From Clostridiales bacterium (lineage in GTDB: Bacteria > Bacillota > Clostridia > Oscillospirales > Oscillospiraceae): DNA of 24,586 nucleotides. The stretch covers positions 1-24,586 of the forward strand of contig CABIYX010000042.1 in assembly GCA_902363045.1 (NCBI GenBank). The letters are read 5' to 3'. Both the position numbers and the translations under genes were made by a program. Below are positions 22,191 through 24,586 of this stretch, piece by piece. The notes under the pieces were generated by a model. That model saw only the letters and a list, made by a program, of their open reading frames with translations, did not search any database and was not told the origin of the DNA. Each line of letters begins with the position of its first letter. Positions within the stretch are counted from its first letter, which is position 1.

Positions 22191-23471
22191 ATGGACATCC
22201 ATGTGGTTCAGCCGGGAGACACCCTGTATGAGCTGGCCTATCAGTACGGCGTCTCTATGTCCCGGCTCATCCAGGACAATCAGCTTCCGGATCCTTCCCA
22301 GTTGGTCGTGGGGCAGACGCTGGTGATCCAGTATCCCCGCTCCACCTGTACCGTCCGGTCCGGTGACACCTTATTTTCCATTGCCCGGAACGCCGGGATC
22401 CCGCTTCGGCAGCTTCTGCGCAATAACCCCGGCCTGGAAGGGGGCGACCGGATCTATCCCGGACAGGAGCTGGTCCTCTCCTATCAGCAGGAACAGCAGG
22501 GGACGCTCTCCGTCACCGGATACGCCTATCCCAACATCGCCCCCGCCCTGCTCCAGCGGACGCTCCCCTTCCTCAGCAGCCTTGCCCCCTTCACCTACCG
22601 GCCCACCGTCCGCGGAGATCTGATCCCCCTGGCGGATGACGCCATTGTGGCGGCGGCTCAGGTCATGGGGGTCCGTCCTCTGCTCCACCTGGCCAATCTG
22701 ACGGAGACAGACAGCTTCTCCGGTGAGCTGGCCCACGCCCTTCTGTCCAGTCCGGAGGCCCGGACGCGTCTGGCGGACAATTTGATGGAGATCCTGCGCC
22801 GCAAGGGATACCGGGGGATCGATGTGGATCTGGAGTCTGTCTTCCCCGAGGACGCCCAAAACTATGTCCGCTTCCTCTTCCTCCTGCGGGAGCGGCTGGA
22901 GCCTCTGGGGTATCCCCTGCTGGCCGCCCTGGCGCCCAAAACCTCTGCCAGCCAGCAGGGGGAGCTGTACCAGGGCCACGATTACCGCGGCCTGGGGGAG
23001 GCGGCGAATGGCGTCCTTCTGATGACCTATGAGTGGGGCTATGCCTTCGGCCCGCCCATGGCGGTGGCGCCTCTGGATCAGGTGCGGCGGGTAGCGGAGT
23101 ACGCCCTCACGGAGATCCCGGCGGAGAAGCTCTGGCTGGGCATTCCCAACTATGGCTATGACTGGCTCCTCTCCGCGCCCCAAGGGCTCCAGGCACGCTC
23201 CCTGTCCAACCCAGAGGCCGTCGCCCTGGCCGCCCGGCACTACGCCGCCATTCGCTTCGATCCCTGGGCGCAAGCCCCGTGGTTCCGCTATGTGGACGGA
23301 CAGGGGCGGGAGCATGAGGTCTGGTTTGAGGATGCCAGAAGCATCCGCGCCAAGCTGGCCCTGGCCGCGGAGCTGGAACTGTACGGCGTGGGCTATTGGA
23401 ATCTGATGCGTCCCTTCCCCCAGAACTGGGCGGTCCTCAACTCCCTGTATGAAATTCGGGCGGGAGACTAG
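22191..23471 (+). CDS. SleL/YaaH-like LysM-GH18 spore cortex enzyme
   Basis: A 426-aa protein with two LysM repeats (about residues 2-47 and 51-97) and a GH18 domain (about 105-420). The GH18 active site is GIDVDLE, with catalytic E215. No signal peptide is present, as in SleL/YaaH, which is made in the mother cell. SleL-type enzymes cut glycan strands containing muramic-delta-lactam during germination. AAGGAG precedes the ATG, and the gene is probably co-transcribed with the amidase upstream. Confidence 0.88.
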   Translation: MDIHVVQPGDTLYELAYQYGVSMSRLIQDNQLPDPSQLVVGQTLVIQYPRSTCTVRSGDTLFSIARNAGIPLRQLLRNNPGLEGGDRIYPGQELVLSYQQEQQGTLSVTGYAYPNIAPALLQRTLPFLSSLAPFTYRPTVRGDLIPLADDAIVAAAQVMGVRPLLHLANLTETDSFSGELAHALLSSPEARTRLADNLMEILRRKGYRGIDVDLESVFPEDAQNYVRFLFLLRERLEPLGYPLLAALAPKTSASQQGELYQGHDYRGLGEAANGVLLMTYEWGYAFGPPMAVAPLDQVRRVAEYALTEIPAEKLWLGIPNYGYDWLLSAPQGLQARSLSNPEAVALAARHYAAIRFDPWAQAPWFRYVDGQGREHEVWFEDARSIRAKLALAAELELYGVGYWNLMRPFPQNWAVLNSLYEIRAGD

Positions 23472-23500
23472 CTTTTTTTTGAAAAGAGGAGTAAAATAGC

Positions 23501-23517
23501 TTGTCCTGACCGGACAA
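23501..23517. repeat. Short hairpin before thioesterase gene
   Basis: TTGTCC (23501-23506) and GGACAA (23512-23517) surround a 5-nt loop, 12 nt upstream of the ribosome binding site. It could influence translation; an eight-T run at 23473-23480 lies just before it. Confidence 0.35.
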
Positions 23518-23546
23518 ATGGAATCAACAAAGGAGAAATGACCGAT

Positions 23547-23939
23547 ATGTCCATTGAAGTTGGAATGAAGGGCCGCGCCGAGACTGTGGTGAGCCAGGCG
23601 AACACCGCCCAGGCTGCCTGCTCCGGCGCTCTGCCCGTCTTTGGCACCCCGTTTATGTGCGCCCTGATGGAGGAGGCCTCCTGGAAGTCCATCGCCCCCC
23701 ATCTGGAACCCGGCCAGAGCACCGTGGGCACAAAGCTGAGCGTGAGCCACGACTCCGCCTCCCCTGTCGGCATCAAGGTGTGGGCCGAGAGCGAGATCAC
23801 CCTGGTGGACGGCAAGCGCATTGAACTGAAGGTTGCCGCCTACGACGAGAAGGGCCTGATCGGCCAGGGCACCCATGAGCGCTTCATCATCACGGATGAG
23901 CGGTTCCTGTCCAAGACCGCCAAAAAGCTGGAGGGCTGA
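23547..23939 (+). CDS. FlK-like hotdog-fold acyl-CoA thioesterase
   Basis: A 130-aa single hotdog domain close to FlK, the fluoroacetyl-CoA thioesterase of Streptomyces cattleya. Candidate catalytic residues T34, E42 and H68 (in FGTPFMCALMEEAS and SVSHDSASP) keep the spacing of FlK T42, E50 and H76, and LEPGQSTVGT and GQGTHERFII are also shared features. The real substrate is probably a short acyl-CoA; specificity cannot be read from the sequence. ATG 23547 is chosen because AAAGGAG lies 11 nt upstream, while ATG 23538 is only 2 nt from it. The next gene starts 3 nt after its stop. Confidence 0.85.
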   Translation: MSIEVGMKGRAETVVSQANTAQAACSGALPVFGTPFMCALMEEASWKSIAPHLEPGQSTVGTKLSVSHDSASPVGIKVWAESEITLVDGKRIELKVAAYDEKGLIGQGTHERFIITDERFLSKTAKKLEG

Positions 23940-23942
23940 GAA

Positions 23943-24431
23943 ATGTCCATTGAGAGCGTGCGGGACTACTTCCGTCCTCTGGGCCGGGAGGGGGACATTT
24001 TGGAGTTTCCTGTCTCCAGCGCCACCGTGGAGCTGGCCGCCCAGGCGGTGGGGGTCATCCCCGCCCGCATCGCCAAGACGCTGTCCTTCCTGGTGGACGG
24101 CGGCTGTGTGCTCATCGTGGCCGCCGGGGACGCCAAGATCGAAAACAGCAAATATAAGGGCTTTTTTCACACCAAGGCCAAGATGCTTACCCAGGAGCAG
24201 GCCCGGGAGATGACCGGCCACGCGGTGGGCGGCGTGTGCCCCTTCGCCAATCCGGAGGGGGTGCGGACCTATCTGGACGTGTCCCTGAGGCGCTTCGCCA
24301 CCGTGTTCCCCGCGGCGGGCAGCTCCAACTCCGCCATCGAGCTCACCTGTGACGAGCTGACGGAGTATTCCCACTGTGAGGGCTGGATCGACGTGTGCAA
24401 GGGCTGGCAGACAGAGGACAGCGGAATCTGA
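23943..24431 (+). CDS. YbaK/EbsC-family aminoacyl-tRNA deacylase
   Basis: A 162-aa protein of the YbaK/ProX editing family. The region RIAKTLSFLVDGGCVLIVAAGDAKIENSKYK holds the conserved Lys of the active site, and GGVCPFANPEGVRTYLDVSL follows as the typical second motif. Such proteins hydrolyse mischarged Pro- or Cys-tRNA. GGAGGG in the end of the preceding gene is its ribosome binding site, so the two are translationally linked. Confidence 0.88.
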   Translation: MSIESVRDYFRPLGREGDILEFPVSSATVELAAQAVGVIPARIAKTLSFLVDGGCVLIVAAGDAKIENSKYKGFFHTKAKMLTQEQAREMTGHAVGGVCPFANPEGVRTYLDVSLRRFATVFPAAGSSNSAIELTCDELTEYSHCEGWIDVCKGWQTEDSGI

Positions 24432-24465
24432 CCGGGCTGTCTTTTTCGCTTTTACAGAACGAGAC

Positions 24466-24492
24466 CAGGGAGGGCACGCTGCGCCCTCCCTG
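24466..24492 (+). terminator. Hairpin after the deacylase gene
   Basis: CAGGGAGGGC/GCCCTCCCTG (24466-24475/24483-24492) with a 7-nt loop. It lacks a T-tract; a stronger terminator follows at 24508. Confidence 0.5.
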
Positions 24493-24507
24493 TGCATCTG
24501 GTAAGCT

Positions 24508-24548
24508 AAAAGTAGACACTCACAAAGCGGGTGAGTGTCTACTTTTTT
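24508..24548. terminator. Strong terminator with perfect 16-bp stem
   Basis: The arms 24508-24523 and 24531-24546 pair perfectly around a 7-nt loop and include TTTTTT on the + strand and AAAA on the other side, so it can work in both directions. Confidence 0.85.
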
Positions 24549-24581
24549 CATATCTGTTAAAATAGGAATAGAGGTGAAAAG

Positions 24582-24586
24582 ATGGG
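24582..24586 (+). CDS. Start of a gene cut by the window edge
   Basis: ATG at 24582 follows GAGGTGA (24571-24577) at normal distance, after a terminator. Only five bases are visible, so the product is unknown. Confidence 0.4.

Overview
The window looks like the chromosome of a spore-forming, GC-rich anaerobic Clostridium-class bacterium of the Oscillospiraceae type (Flavonifractor/Lawsonibacter/Intestinimonas-like). This rests on the CotJ spore-coat genes, a CwlD-like amidase, a SleL-like LysM/GH18 cortex enzyme, high GC3 coding and strong Shine-Dalgarno sequences. The assignment comes from gene content and protein style, not from a database search. I saw no rRNA, tRNA, CRISPR array or complete insertion sequence.

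Left part (1-8500, mostly + strand): a radical SAM/SPASM protein behind a full-consensus promoter, a UvrD/PcrA-type helicase, a cotJ operon in which CotJA and CotJB appear fused and are followed by the CotJC manganese catalase, a membrane-anchored beta-propeller protein, a CwlD-like amidase and radA. A small Cys-rich protein faces radA from the opposite strand.

Middle (8500-12650): a lower-GC island with a small coiled-coil gene built on a 42-bp tandem repeat, then 570 bp without a conventional gene but packed with nested inverted repeats, then a XerC/D-type tyrosine recombinase. Next comes an ECF sigma operon whose sigma gene carries a one-base frameshift while the anti-sigma and third gene are intact. 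A perfect 20-bp bidirectional terminator closes this block.

Right-centre (12700-18000, - strand): a class I aminotransferase with its own strong promoter, and the leucine genes leuC-leuD-leuB. leuC and leuD are separated by a palindromic repeat. A Crp/Fnr-family regulator diverges from leuC, and a CRP-like dyad lies between them.

Right (18000-24586, mostly + strand): mgtE behind a long, structured leader; a GNAT acetyltransferase; a BlaI-type repressor whose partner gene has collapsed to its two ends; BlaI-type boxes; a divergent amidase/SH3 plus LysM-GH18 pair; and an FlK-type thioesterase coupled to a YbaK/EbsC deacylase.

The most unusual stretch is 9060-9550, upstream of the recombinase. 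Other observations worth checking are the mgtE leader, the degraded BlaI partner gene, the frameshifted sigma factor, the CotJA-CotJB fusion and the CRP-like site between leuC and the regulator.
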